Shown here: in pieces, positions 6,496-15,266 of the stretch
Numbering within the stretch: the stretch's first letter is position 1
Layout: each line of letters opens with the position of its first letter
Source of the DNA: Candidatus Acidiferrum typicum
GTDB taxonomy: Bacteria > Acidobacteriota > Terriglobia > Acidiferrales > UBA7541
Reading direction: 5' to 3'
Assembly: GCA_025463055.1 (NCBI GenBank)
Contig: JAOAPV010000055.1
Location: forward strand, 1-64,000
Length of the DNA: 64,000 nt
Made by a program: the position numbers and the translations under genes
The notes under the pieces: generated by a model
The model's input: the letters and a program-made list of their open reading frames with translations, nothing else
The model's database searches: none
What the model was told of the DNA's origin: nothing

Positions 6496-9129
6496 ATGGA
6501 GAAACGAAGAATGGTGATTGCACTCACGCGAAACGCGAATCGAATTCGTTCGACAATTCTCATCTTGGCTGCAATTGCCGCAGTGGCCGCTGCATCCGTG
6601 CACCTGCGCGCGGACGAGGCCTACGCACGTAACCGCGACTATGACTTGCAGCACTCGAAAATTGCGTTGCGGTTCGATGTCGAGCAGAAGAAAGTCATCG
6701 GTGACGTGACGCACACGCTGGCGATTTTGCGCGACGGCACGCCGAAGGTCGCGTTCGATTCGGTCGGATTGACTATTCAGAGCGTAACGGTAAACAAAGC
6801 GCCCGCAAAATTCGAATCCACCGCCTCGAAACTCATCGTTCCCCTCCCTGCCGCCGCGCACACCGGTGACAAGTTCGATGTCGACATTCGCTACGAAGGA
6901 AAGCCCGCGAAGGGCCTCTATTTCATCCTGCCAGACAAGGATTATCCCAATCGCCCCAAGCAGGTATGGACGCAAGGAGAATCCGAAGACACGCGCTACT
7001 ACCTCCCCACCTACGATTATCCCAACGACCGGCTAACCACGGAAACAATCCTGACCGTTCCCGCTTCGTGGATCACAGTAGCGAACGGCAAACTCATCAG
7101 CGTCAGCAAAGCCCAAGACAACATGAAGACGTGGACCTGGCGCGAGTCCCTGCCAAGTTCGACGTATCTCATCACGGTGGTTGCGGGAGAGTTTGACGAG
7201 GTGAAGCAGACTTGGCGCGGCGAGCCCGTGACGTACTACGCGCCAAAGGGACGCGGCGACCGTCTGCTGCCAAATTACGAGCGCACGCCAGCCATGATGG
7301 AGCTGTTCAGCAAAAAACTCGGCGTGGACTACGCGTGGGAGAAATATTCGCAGTCGATGGTGGACGATTTCGTGGCTGGCGGAATGGAAAATTCCAGCGC
7401 CACAACAAACACCAGCAGTTCGCTGCGCAGTCCGAAATTAATACCGGAATTCCCTGGCGACGAAGACCCGTTGATTTCGCACGAGCTGGCGCATCAATGG
7501 TTCGGCGACCTCGTCACCTGCAACGACTGGGGAGACATCTGGTTGAACGAAGGCTTCGCGACTTTTTTTGAAATGGTGTGGACGGAATCGCACTATCCCA
7601 AAGAGCAGGCCGACTATGAACGATGGACCGCAGTTCAGGAGTGGCTCGGGCAGCCGAGTTTGTACAGCAAGCCCATTGTGCGGCACGATTTCGACGACTC
7701 CAGCGAGTTTGACGACAACTCTTACGGCAAGGGCGCCCTCGTGTTGTACATGCTTCGCCAGCAAATTGGCGAAGATGCTTTCTATCGCGGCTTGCATCAT
7801 TACCTCGAAACCAATCGCGGCAAAAACGTAGTCACCGCGGATCTGATCAGGGCCATCGACGAAGCGAATCATATTGATGTGCAACAGTTTTTCGATCAGT
7901 GGATTTATGGCGCCGGTGCGCCGAAGTTGGACGTCAGCTACACGTATGACGACGCAAAACACCAGATTGCCCTGACGGTGAAACAAACGCAGAAAGTGGA
8001 AGGCCGAGTCGGCATCTTCCACGTACCCGTCGAAGTCGAGATTACGACCGCGTCCGGGGCGAAGTTGCATCGGCTTGCCGTTTCGAAAGACGCGGAAACT
8101 TTCCTGCTGCCTTCTGACAGCGCTCCGCTGATGGTGCTCTTCGATAAAGGCGAGCAAATCCTGAAATTCACTGAATTCCACAAGGAAAAGAAAGAGTGGC
8201 TGTATCAATTGAAGAACGCCACCGAGCTTATCGACCGAGGGGAAGCAATTCAGGCGCTGGCGAAAATCAAAAATGATGATGAGGTTGTGACCGCTCTAGG
8301 CGCCGCCCTGAAGACGGACAAAGCGTGGGGCCTTCGCGATATTGCCGCCGATGCCCTCGGACGCATTGGTACTGCCGCGGCGGGCAAACAGTTGCTCGAT
8401 GCGTGGAGCGCGAATGACCTGCCATACGTGCGCAATCACATCGCCGCCGCGCTGGGAAGCATCAAGGATGAACCGAAAGCCGTGGAGAAATTGGCGCTCA
8501 TCGCTCGCGACGATCCTTCCTATCGTGCGCGCGCCAACGCACTGCAATCACTCGGCAAGCTGAAAGCAGCGAGCGCCTTTCCCGTGCTGACGCTAGCGGT
8601 CAACACGGATTCGCCCGACGATTTCGTGCGCAACGCCGCGCTGCGCTCCCTCGGCTATCTTGGAGACGACAAAGGCGTGCCGCTGTTGCGCGAATGGTCC
8701 GTGCCGGGAAAGGCCATCGAAACGCGCCAAGCCGCGATTGCGAGCCTCGGCCGCTTGGAAAAGGGCAACAAGGAAATTACCGCGCAAATCGCCAGCTATC
8801 TCACGGAATCCCACTACCCCATTCGCTACGCAGCCATCCGCGCGCTAGGCAGCCGTGGGGATGCGTCTGCAATTCCGGCGCTCGAATCCCTGCTGAAGAG
8901 AGATGATCTCAGCATCGAAATGGCGCCAACCGTTAAGGAAGAAATCGCCCGCCTGAAGAAAGAAGAAAATCACAAAGCCACTGGCGGCAGCGGAGAGGGT
9001 GACGCGGAGAAAGCAGACGGTGACGCCACTGAGCAAGCGGTAGTCCTGCGGCTGGACAGGCTGGAACATCTCATTCAGGAAATGAACAACCGGCTGAAAT
9101 CGATCGAGAGCCACCTCATCAAACAATAG
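6496..9129 (+). CDS. M1-family zinc aminopeptidase with C-terminal HEAT-like repeats
   Basis: The product is 877 aa. An N-terminal hydrophobic stretch (about residues 19-38, ILAAIAAVAAASVHL) looks like a signal peptide or anchor, so the enzyme is likely periplasmic. The substrate-recognition GxMEN motif appears as GGMEN (residues 295-299). The zinc site HELAHQWF has His329, Glu330 and His333, with third ligand Glu352 in NEGFA. After the catalytic domain, residues 580-815 form repeated helical pairs of HEAT/PBS-lyase type (DALGRIGTAAAGKQLL, RSLGYLGDDKGVPLL and similar). A charged linker and a final coiled-coil helix follow (VVLRLDRLEHLIQEMNNRL). The N-terminus could also be ATG 6511. It hydrolyses N-terminal residues from peptides; the HEAT scaffold suggests a protein partner. 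Confidence 0.9.
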   Translation: MEKRRMVIALTRNANRIRSTILILAAIAAVAAASVHLRADEAYARNRDYDLQHSKIALRFDVEQKKVIGDVTHTLAILRDGTPKVAFDSVGLTIQSVTVNKAPAKFESTASKLIVPLPAAAHTGDKFDVDIRYEGKPAKGLYFILPDKDYPNRPKQVWTQGESEDTRYYLPTYDYPNDRLTTETILTVPASWITVANGKLISVSKAQDNMKTWTWRESLPSSTYLITVVAGEFDEVKQTWRGEPVTYYAPKGRGDRLLPNYERTPAMMELFSKKLGVDYAWEKYSQSMVDDFVAGGMENSSATTNTSSSLRSPKLIPEFPGDEDPLISHELAHQWFGDLVTCNDWGDIWLNEGFATFFEMVWTESHYPKEQADYERWTAVQEWLGQPSLYSKPIVRHDFDDSSEFDDNSYGKGALVLYMLRQQIGEDAFYRGLHHYLETNRGKNVVTADLIRAIDEANHIDVQQFFDQWIYGAGAPKLDVSYTYDDAKHQIALTVKQTQKVEGRVGIFHVPVEVEITTASGAKLHRLAVSKDAETFLLPSDSAPLMVLFDKGEQILKFTEFHKEKKEWLYQLKNATELIDRGEAIQALAKIKNDDEVVTALGAALKTDKAWGLRDIAADALGRIGTAAAGKQLLDAWSANDLPYVRNHIAAALGSIKDEPKAVEKLALIARDDPSYRARANALQSLGKLKAASAFPVLTLAVNTDSPDDFVRNAALRSLGYLGDDKGVPLLREWSVPGKAIETRQAAIASLGRLEKGNKEITAQIASYLTESHYPIRYAAIRALGSRGDASAIPALESLLKRDDLSIEMAPTVKEEIARLKKEENHKATGGSGEGDAEKADGDATEQAVVLRLDRLEHLIQEMNNRLKSIESHLIKQ

Positions 9130-9182
9130 GACCGCAAAAAGCTGTCCGGCGTAATGCCGTGTCTGCCTGCAGTTGCATTGTC

Positions 9183-9224
9183 ATCCCGAACCCGCTCGCG
9201 CCTTTTGCGAGTGGTGTGAGGGAT
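9183..9224. repeat. Imperfect 42-bp palindrome (REP-like)
   Basis: ATCCC (9183-9187) pairs with GGGAT (9220-9224), and CCGCTCGC pairs with GCGAGTGG around a CCTTTT loop with one mismatch. It lies in the gap between the convergent aminopeptidase and glycerate kinase genes. Short palindromes of the form TCATCCCGA ... GAGGGATCT recur between genes in many acidobacterial genomes; I see only this copy here. It could act as a bidirectional terminator. Confidence 0.5.
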
Positions 9225-9235
9225 CTGCTTTTGGC

Positions 9236-10561
9236 TTACGGTTGCTGCCAAGGCTCCGAGAGCAAGATTCGTAAGTCCCGCAGGTTGTTTCCCGTCGGTC
9301 CGGTAACGACAGCGTCGTCCAGCGCAGCGAAAAACGTAAACGCGTCGCTCCGTCGAAACGCATCTGCCGGATCCAATCCCGCCGCCGCAGCGCGAGCCAG
9401 CGTTTCCCCATCCGCCACCGCACCTGCCGCAGGGCTGTTGCCGTCAATCCCATCCGTGCCTGCACTCAGCACCGCGACTCGCCGGCCGACAATATTCTCC
9501 ACACACGCAAGCACGAACGCGGCATTCCTTCCCCCGATTCCATCGCCGCTCACGGGCGAACTGACTTCGCCGTCCGCGATTACAGCAACAGGGCGGCTGG
9601 GATTGGCAGCTTGCAGGACGCTGAGTTGGTCGAGGAGATACGCCGCAGCTTTTTCGACCGTCCAATCATCCGTACAGTTATCGCAACAAGTGAAAAATCC
9701 TTTGGCCTCCGAACAGAAATGCGCGGGATGAAACAAATCGTCGGTCCCCATGAGCATCACAAAATAGGCATTGGTAAATGCGGGATCGTCTTTCTTCGGC
9801 GTTTCCCGCCTCGCACTTTCTTCCACGCACGAGCGCAGGAAAGCAGGTAAGTGTTCGAGCATTTTGAATTCGGACAGGACGCGTTCGACGTCCGCACTTG
9901 TAGTAGGGTCCGGCAACGAAGGGCCGGATGCCAATGCTGATTCGTGGCCTGCAGGGACGTCCGTCACCGCCAGCGTAATCTTTGTAGCGAGTCCCGCCGC
10001 CACCGTAAGCCGCCCCCCTTTCACCGCCGAAACATGTTTTCGAACCGCGTTCATGGCCGCGATAGGAGCGCCGCACGTGACCAGCGTGCGATAGAACTGC
10101 TGCACATCCTGCAGCGTCAGCCGGGAATCCAGTGGCAATTCTGTAAGGGCCGAGCCGCCACCGGACAGCAAGAAAAGTACGAGCGTCGTTTCGTCACTTG
10201 TCGCCAATAGTTGAAGGATGGCCTCGGCAGCCTTCCAACTTTCCTCATTAGGGATCGGGTGCCCACCGACAAAATATTTTATGCCGGGCAGCGGCCGTTT
10301 TGGCGGTGTCGGAGCGGAAGCGACACCTTCAAATTTCAAATCGGAAGGAAGCGTCGACCGCAAGCCCTCGACCATAGCGTGCGCCGCTTTGCCGATCGCC
10401 ACTACGCGAATTTTCGAGAAAGCGCGCAGCTCGACCACGATGTCGCCACAATGCAGCAGCGACCCTTCCACCCGCACCTTGCGCTGCATCACCGCAGGGA
10501 TATTAATGGCCGCCAGCGTTTCGTGGAAAATCAAGCGAGCGAGATGTTTCAGGTCGGCCAT
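9236..10561 (-). CDS. Glycerate 2-kinase (DUF4147/MOFRL family)
   Basis: This 441-aa protein has the two-part architecture of class II glycerate kinases. The N-terminal DUF4147 domain carries VVAIGKAAHAM, VGGHPIPNEES, LFLLSGGGSAL and ALASGPSLPDPTT; the C-terminal MOFRL domain carries VIADGEVSSPV and SAGTDGIDGNSPAAGAV. It transfers phosphate from ATP to D-glycerate, giving 2-phosphoglycerate, in the cytoplasm. It lies 21 bp downstream of the hydroxyacid dehydrogenase on the same strand. The pair would turn glyoxylate-derived hydroxypyruvate into 2-phosphoglycerate. No good Shine-Dalgarno precedes ATG 10561, so translation may depend on the upstream gene. Confidence 0.88.
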   Translation of the reverse strand: MADLKHLARLIFHETLAAINIPAVMQRKVRVEGSLLHCGDIVVELRAFSKIRVVAIGKAAHAMVEGLRSTLPSDLKFEGVASAPTPPKRPLPGIKYFVGGHPIPNEESWKAAEAILQLLATSDETTLVLFLLSGGGSALTELPLDSRLTLQDVQQFYRTLVTCGAPIAAMNAVRKHVSAVKGGRLTVAAGLATKITLAVTDVPAGHESALASGPSLPDPTTSADVERVLSEFKMLEHLPAFLRSCVEESARRETPKKDDPAFTNAYFVMLMGTDDLFHPAHFCSEAKGFFTCCDNCTDDWTVEKAAAYLLDQLSVLQAANPSRPVAVIADGEVSSPVSGDGIGGRNAAFVLACVENIVGRRVAVLSAGTDGIDGNSPAAGAVADGETLARAAAAGLDPADAFRRSDAFTFFAALDDAVVTGPTGNNLRDLRILLSEPWQQP

Positions 10562-10582
10562 GGAACGATCCCGGGCAGGTGA

Positions 10583-11563
10583 TTAGCTTGCTTTCAAGAC
10601 TTCAGGATTCAGTATATTAGGCGGCCGCCGCCCCTTGAACAGCGCCACAACGTTCTCCGCAGCCATGCAGGACATCTTTGTGCGCGTCTCCAGTGACCCG
10701 GAAGCGATGTGCGGCGCCAAAACAACATTCGGACGCTTCAGGCCGGGGTTAATGAGCGGTTCCTTCTCGTAAACGTCCAGCGCGGCGCCCGCGATCTTTT
10801 TGCTCTCGAGCGCCTCCACCAGCGCCGCTTCGTCCACCACCTGGCCGCGCGCGGTGTTGATCAAAAAGGAAGTGGGCTTCATCTGCGAAAACGTCTTCGC
10901 GTTCAACAGCCCGCGCGTTTCCGGCAGCAACGGCACGTGCAAGCTCACGAAATCGGCCTCGCTGAGCAACGCGTTCAAATCCCGATACTCCGCGTGATAG
11001 CCTCTCTCAATATCAAGTGGCGCGCGCACTGCGTCGTAATAGACCACTTTCATCTGAAAGCCGGCGGCACGCCGCGCCATCGCGCGCCCGATACGGCCCA
11101 AACCGACCAGCCCGAGCGTCTTTCCCCAAACATCCGCGCCTACAAGCTGGTCCAGGTCCCAGCCTTTCCACTCACCGGAGCGCGCTAGCGCTTCGCCTTC
11201 GCTCAGGCGCCGGGCAACCGCCATCAGCAGCGTCCAGGCAAAATCGGCGGTAGTTTCATCAAGCACGCCCGGCGTATTCGTGGCCGCGACGGCGCGCTTT
11301 GTGCAATCGGCTACGGTAATGTTGTCGTAGCCCACCGCGACATTGGCCGCAATGCGCAACTTCGGCGCTGCAGCAAGCAGCTCTTCATTCACCTTCTCGG
11401 TCAGCAGACAGACCAGCCCCTCCTTGTCTGCAATACGACGAAACAATTCTTCTTTGGAAATACGCTCGGGCTGCGTCCAGTAATCAACTTCGCAGCTCGC
11501 GTTTAAGATCTGCTGCGCCGCCGGAAACAACGGCCGTGTCGCCAACACCTTCGGTCTCGCCAT
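10583..11563 (-). CDS. D-glycerate dehydrogenase / hydroxypyruvate-glyoxylate reductase
   Basis: This 326-aa member of the D-isomer-specific 2-hydroxyacid dehydrogenases has the NAD(P) motif GLVGLGRIGRAMA (about residues 150-162), the catalytic Arg in NTARGQVVDE, Glu in EKEPLINP and His in APHIASGS. Early text (MARPKVLATRPLFPAA, then LLTEKVNEELL) fits the glyoxylate/hydroxypyruvate reductase branch rather than SerA, and there is no ACT domain. It reduces hydroxypyruvate to D-glycerate in the cytoplasm. The glycerate 2-kinase gene follows directly, which strongly supports the substrate. A modest AGAGGG precedes ATG 11563. Confidence 0.88.
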   Translation of the reverse strand: MARPKVLATRPLFPAAQQILNASCEVDYWTQPERISKEELFRRIADKEGLVCLLTEKVNEELLAAAPKLRIAANVAVGYDNITVADCTKRAVAATNTPGVLDETTADFAWTLLMAVARRLSEGEALARSGEWKGWDLDQLVGADVWGKTLGLVGLGRIGRAMARRAAGFQMKVVYYDAVRAPLDIERGYHAEYRDLNALLSEADFVSLHVPLLPETRGLLNAKTFSQMKPTSFLINTARGQVVDEAALVEALESKKIAGAALDVYEKEPLINPGLKRPNVVLAPHIASGSLETRTKMSCMAAENVVALFKGRRPPNILNPEVLKAS

Positions 11564-11961
11564 TTAGGCCCTCTTCGCAAATGCAGAGGGAAGTACACTA
11601 ACACGAAGAGTTGATGCAATGAACCAAGGCAACGACGGGGTTCTGTTCTAGTAGAAGACCACAGAAAGACCCACCTAAGATCTGCCAGCGGTAGTGGGTC
11701 AGTTTCCGATTACCCAACTAACCAGGAGTTGGCAACTTATCGAGGCGAATCGGCTCCAAGGATTACTTCCGGGTAGCTGACCACTCGCCCAGAACGCATC
11801 TTTTCTCGCTTTCCACACCGCGAATCTGGATAGCTGGCTCTTAGCGCAGAACCTCGTATCGGTACTCCGTAGGACTGGTTCCGCAGATTCGGCGGAACAC
11901 TCGCGCAGCTCCTGTGCGGAAAGGCCCGGCTGCTCGAAGGCGGCGAAGTGGTCGCCCTTCT
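11564..11961. other. Gene-free stretch holding the left inverted repeat
   Basis: No ORF here shows protein-like composition; the 110-residue minus-strand frame that overlaps the DUF899 gene has none of the marks of a real gene. The region carries the left copy of a 23-bp inverted repeat (11691-11713). About 30 bp further out, AGTAGAAGACC (11650-11660) recurs at 15748-15758. The upstream 100 bp probably contain the promoter of the glycerate dehydrogenase operon. Confidence 0.6.
11691..11713. repeat. Left copy of a perfect 23-bp inverted repeat
   Basis: The sequence begins GTAGTGGGTCAGTTTCC and ends GATTAC. Its exact reverse complement is at 15820-15842, 4.1 kb away; all 23 bases match and the match stops abruptly on both sides. 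The two copies bound a run of five minus-strand genes. The GTGGGTCAGTTTCC-type phrase resembles terminal repeats of IS21-type elements (from memory), but no transposase gene lies between the copies. Confidence 0.85.
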
Positions 11962-12756
11962 TTAGCTCGCTTTCGCCCCTGCGTCGCGCTTTTGGAAGGC
12001 GGCTTCTCCAGCGTCGGACACCTTGACCCACTTCGGGTCAGGCGAGGCCTCGGCCTCGTAGTTGTCGTGCCAGTTCCACCACTTGTACGTCGGGGTCTGG
12101 GGGTAACCTTCTGGCGAGTCCTCCCAGGTCTCCTGACGACCGAGCGCCGTCATATCGAGGTAGCTCCAGGTGGTTCCCATCGCCTCGTCGCCGCGGCCGT
12201 TGACGAAGTATGTGCGGAACACCCGCTCGCCGTCGCGGATGAATGCATTGTGGCCGTGCCACTGGTCGACGCCGAAGTCCACATCGAAGCTGTCGGTGAT
12301 GGTGTACCAGGGCATCTCCCAGCCCATCCGCGCCTTCAGGCGCGCGATGTCCGCCTGCTGCGCGCGTGAGGCGTAGGCGAGAGTGGTGTCGCGGGCGTTC
12401 AGATGGGCCAGGTGCGCGACCTGATCGGCGCCCAGGGAGCAGCCGCGGCAGGCGTGCTCGGGCCAGCCGAACACTCCGGGTTCGAAGAAGGCGCGATAGA
12501 CGATCAACTGACGGCGGCCCTCGAACAAATCGAGCAGGCTTACCTTGCCCTTGGGTCCGTCGAACTCGTACTTCTTCTCCACCGCCATCCACGGCATCCG
12601 TCGACGCTCGGCGGCCAGCGCGTCACGGGAGCGGGTCAAGGCCTTCTCCTTCACGAGGAGCTGCTGGCACGCAACCTGCCACTCCTGCGGCGACACGACC
12701 GGCGGTGTTTTCATTCCGCCTTTCCGGTTCTCCATTTTCTGCTTGCTTGTTGCCAT
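11962..12756 (-). CDS. DUF899 family thioredoxin-like protein
   Basis: This 264-aa protein has the DUF899 layout: N-terminal helices (VVSPQEWQVACQQLLVKEKA, then LTRSRDALAAERRRMPW), a thioredoxin-like core (LLDLFEGRRQLIVYRAFF, PEHACRGCSLGADQVAHL), then WYTITDSFDVDFG, HGHNAFIRDGERVFRTYF and TWSYLDMTALGRQETWED. The C-x-x-C pair in ACRGC is in the position of the family's redox site. The family is distantly related to AhpC/TSA thioredoxin folds, but its reaction is not established. A very good AAAGGAG precedes ATG 12756. It is the last gene of the minus-strand block bounded by the 23-bp inverted repeat, 42 bp after the SDR. Confidence 0.85.
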   Translation of the reverse strand: MATSKQKMENRKGGMKTPPVVSPQEWQVACQQLLVKEKALTRSRDALAAERRRMPWMAVEKKYEFDGPKGKVSLLDLFEGRRQLIVYRAFFEPGVFGWPEHACRGCSLGADQVAHLAHLNARDTTLAYASRAQQADIARLKARMGWEMPWYTITDSFDVDFGVDQWHGHNAFIRDGERVFRTYFVNGRGDEAMGTTWSYLDMTALGRQETWEDSPEGYPQTPTYKWWNWHDNYEAEASPDPKWVKVSDAGEAAFQKRDAGAKAS

Positions 12757-12798
12757 ATCATTTCTCCTTTGTTTTCCTGTCGCTAATTAAGACGTTCC

Positions 12799-13524
12799 TT
12801 AAGCGCTGGCAGACCGCTGCGGCACGAAAGCGGCGAATTGGCGCTCAAGCGCCTTGGATACCCCAGCGCGCCAGCCCTCCGCGATGGACCGGGACGTGGG
12901 ATCGGGGAAGATCTCCTCTTCGCCTTTTTCCAAGCCGTCGAAGATGCCTACGGCTGCGGACTCAGTCGAGACTTTCGGTATGTTGAAGCCGCGGTTCATA
13001 TCGGTGTCCACGGGGCCGAGGACGACTGCATGGACCGTCACGCCTTGGCCGGCCAAGAGCGCTCTCAGTGACTGCGTCAAGTTGAGCGCGGCGGCCTTTG
13101 ATGCTGAGTAGGAAGGTATGATCGGTAGGGGAGCGAGCCCGGCCAGGGACAAGTCGTTGACGATGGCCCCTTTGGAGCGTTTCAGCAGTGGCAAGAACGC
13201 GTTGGTCACTTTGAGCAAACCGAGGAAATTGACCGCGAAGGTCTGTTCGAGCACGTCGAGATTGCTCAGATCGTCGTAGATGGCGATGCCCGCATTGTTA
13301 ATGAGGACATCGAGTGTGTCGACCTCATCGACTGCCCGCTGGATCTGCGAACCGTTGGTCACGTCGAGCGTCAGGGGTGTCACGCGTTCATCAGGATGTT
13401 GTAGAGCGCCGCGCGTTCCCGCATATACTTTTTTTGCTCCGCGTCGAAGCGCCTCATCGAGAAGGGCCCGGCCGATACCACGGTTGGCGCCCGTGATCAA
13501 GACTGACTTATTTGAAATATTCAT
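12799..13524 (-). CDS. Short-chain dehydrogenase/reductase (classical type)
   Basis: This 241-aa protein has all classical SDR elements: cofactor motif TGANRGIGRAL (about residues 11-21), NNAG in VLINNAGIAI, a Ser in the NDLSLAGLAP strand and catalytic YSASK. The basic residue right after the glycine motif hints at NADPH. The substrate cannot be told; relatives act on carbonyl compounds of many kinds. AAAGGAG lies 7 bp before ATG 13524, similar to the site before the DUF899 gene, and the two genes form a likely operon inside the inverted-repeat block. Confidence 0.85.
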   Translation of the reverse strand: MNISNKSVLITGANRGIGRALLDEALRRGAKKVYAGTRGALQHPDERVTPLTLDVTNGSQIQRAVDEVDTLDVLINNAGIAIYDDLSNLDVLEQTFAVNFLGLLKVTNAFLPLLKRSKGAIVNDLSLAGLAPLPIIPSYSASKAAALNLTQSLRALLAGQGVTVHAVVLGPVDTDMNRGFNIPKVSTESAAVGIFDGLEKGEEEIFPDPTSRSIAEGWRAGVSKALERQFAAFVPQRSASA

Positions 13525-13635
13525 GACATTCTCCTTTGTTGACTCACCTTTTGAATTCAGAACCTCAAAAACTCAAGCTGAAAATCCATTTCCCTTACTG
13601 CACCTCGTAGGCCTCCGGAAAGCGCACATCAGCAC

Positions 13636-13839
13636 TTACCTTTTTGTGGTATCGCTTGCGATTCCTGCCAGGCCGACTCGGCGGTCTTGGCCTGTCGGGC
13701 TACTTTTACTTGAGTTGGGAGTGACTTCGTGTCCCGGCTTTTTCTTTTGAGACAGCTTCACGGCCAATGCCGTCAACCCTCCGGCGGAAGTCGCGCTGGC
13801 GACGATCAGCCCCATGCTTGCTAAACAGAATGGGCACAT
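13636..13839 (-). CDS. Small Cys-containing membrane protein (67 aa)
   Basis: The start is at ATG 13839, preceded by GAGAGGTG; an ATG five codons upstream overlaps that site. The product opens MCPFCLASMGLIVASATSAG, so a C-x-x-C pair stands at the head of a single membrane helix, followed by LTALAVKLSQKKK and a polar, Pro/Ser-rich tail. Similar short CPxC-helix proteins occur in Acidobacteria next to SDR and sigma-factor genes. The role is unknown; a redox-active or metal-binding N-terminus is possible. It lies between the ECF42 sigma gene and the SDR, on the same strand. Confidence 0.55.
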   Translation of the reverse strand: MCPFCLASMGLIVASATSAGGLTALAVKLSQKKKPGHEVTPNSSKSSPTGQDRRVGLAGIASDTTKR

Positions 13840-13891
13840 CGCATCACCTCTCATTCGGGCGGCGAAGCGTGACCGCTAAGCCGCCTCTGTA

Positions 13892-13906
13892 TGGATGACG
13901 GGCAAA
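13892..13906. repeat. 15-bp repeat TGGATGACGGGCAAA, copy 1
   Basis: The same 15 bp recurs in direct orientation at 15773-15787, so the copies flank the ECF42/DGPF gene pair. After the copy at 13892 comes GTGGGGCGATTTCTACATCA, which resembles ends of IS21-type elements as I remember them. This copy is non-coding, in the gap between the small membrane protein and the sigma gene. Confidence 0.55.
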
Positions 13907-14021
13907 GTGGGGCGATTTCTACATCAGACGGCGGAAGGAATCCGAAGCTTGGGAGGCTGCTGATAATACAGGGTTTATGTTCAGATTTGGGTTTCAGACT
14001 GCGGCGAGAAAGCCGGAAAAC

Positions 14022-15266
14022 TCAGCCGCGTTTCTGGAGCAGGAACTCTCTCACTGCGGGATCTTTCGCCAGACCGATCGCTCGGTCGTAGGCGTCTGCG
14101 GCCTCACGCTTTTTCCCAAGACGCTGCAGGAGGTGAGCGCGAACAGCCCAGTACGGTTGATAGTGCGACCCAGCGTCCGGGGCAATCGGGTCCAAAACGG
14201 CGAGTCCTGCTTCTGGTCCCTCCGCTTCCGCAACTGCGGCGGCGTATCCGACTCGTGTGCCGAGCGCGGGCGATATGCGGACCTGCTGTTCGTAAAACAA
14301 TGCTATCGCCGCCCAGTCGGTCCGGTCAGTGTGTGCACGCTCAGAATGTACCGACTGAATTGCAGCTTCGAGCTGAAACCTGCCGGAGCGCCCGCGCTTG
14401 AAAGCATCGGCGAGATGACGTTCCGCCTCTTCGATTAAGGGAAGTGACCATTGCTTCGGGTCCTGCTCGGAAAGAGGAACGTACCGGCCATCAAGTGCCC
14501 TGCGTGCCGAGCGCCGTGCTTCACTGTGCAGCATAAGAGCCAGCAGGCCCTGAACCTCAGCCTCGCTGGGCATGAGCTGCAGAAGAACCCGCGCAAGCCA
14601 GATGGCTTCCTCTGCCAGATCGCGGCCACGCGGGTCAATGCCAAACATGTCGTCCCAGCTGATTCCGAAGGCAGCGTAGATAGCTTCCAGCACGGCATCG
14701 AGCCGCTCCGCCAAATCGCGCTCTTGCGGAATTTCAAACTGGATACCACCATCGCGGATTTTTGTCTTCGCGCGAAAGAGCCGCTGGCCCATAGTCTTCG
14801 GTGGGACAAGGAAGGCATGAGCAATACGACCCGCATCCAAACCCAGAACCGTCTGCAGCATAAGCGGCGTGTGCATGGCGGGATCGATCGCCGGGTGAGC
14901 GCACACGAAGAGCAATTTCAGCCGTTCATCTGGAAATTCGGTGGACAAATTCGCCTCCGGGGAGTTTTCCTTCAGGAGTGCGAGCGTCGGCTCGCTCGCT
15001 AAGACCACGCGCTGGTGACGAATAACATCAATGAGTGAATGGCGTGCTGCTGTGAGCAGCCAGGCCTCGGGGTTTTGCGGGAGGCCGTCTCGTGGCCAGG
15101 CCTTGAGCGCGGAAACGAGCGCTTCGCTGAGGGCATCCTCAGCGCTCGCCAAGTCGTGCGTGTGGACGGAAAGATACGCCACCAGACGGCCGTAGGATTC
15201 TCGGGCCACGCGCTCTATGGTCCGCCCTACGGCGCTCTGGATGTCCTCCTGACTGCCTTTATTCAT
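14022..15266 (-). CDS. ECF42-type RNA polymerase sigma factor with TPR-like C-terminal extension
   Basis: The product is 414 aa. Residues 1-180 hold sigma regions 2 and 4: DLASAEDALSEALVSAL and NPEAWLLTAARHSLIDVIRH for region 2, and LMLQTVLGLDAGRIAHAF with PPKTMGQRLFRAKTKI for the region-4 helix-turn-helix. The remaining 230 residues are helical with TPR-like text (RTDWAAIALFYEQQVRISPA, AVAEAEGPEAGLAVLDPI, RLGKKREAADAYDRAI). This is the layout of group ECF42, in which the extension replaces an anti-sigma partner and is needed for activity. The start overlaps the stop of the DGPF gene (ATGA), the usual ECF42 partnership. It probably directs transcription of DGPF-type genes. Confidence 0.88.
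   Translation of the reverse strand: MNKGSQEDIQSAVGRTIERVARESYGRLVAYLSVHTHDLASAEDALSEALVSALKAWPRDGLPQNPEAWLLTAARHSLIDVIRHQRVVLASEPTLALLKENSPEANLSTEFPDERLKLLFVCAHPAIDPAMHTPLMLQTVLGLDAGRIAHAFLVPPKTMGQRLFRAKTKIRDGGIQFEIPQERDLAERLDAVLEAIYAAFGISWDDMFGIDPRGRDLAEEAIWLARVLLQLMPSEAEVQGLLALMLHSEARRSARRALDGRYVPLSEQDPKQWSLPLIEEAERHLADAFKRGRSGRFQLEAAIQSVHSERAHTDRTDWAAIALFYEQQVRISPALGTRVGYAAAVAEAEGPEAGLAVLDPIAPDAGSHYQPYWAVRAHLLQRLGKKREAADAYDRAIGLAKDPAVREFLLQKRG

Noticed and set aside
11699-12031. 110-codon minus-strand frame overlapping the DUF899 3' end and the left inverted repeat
   Set aside because: No start signal or domain, and it overlaps a well-supported gene in another frame.
12366-12986. 206-codon Arg-rich plus-strand frame across DUF899 and SDR
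   Set aside because: Arg/Pro/Ser-rich low-quality translation that crosses two real genes and their Shine-Dalgarno sites.
14451-15002. 183-codon plus-strand frame inside the ECF42 gene
   Set aside because: It is a shadow of the minus-strand sigma gene, which has complete region 2 and region 4 motifs and a coupled partner.
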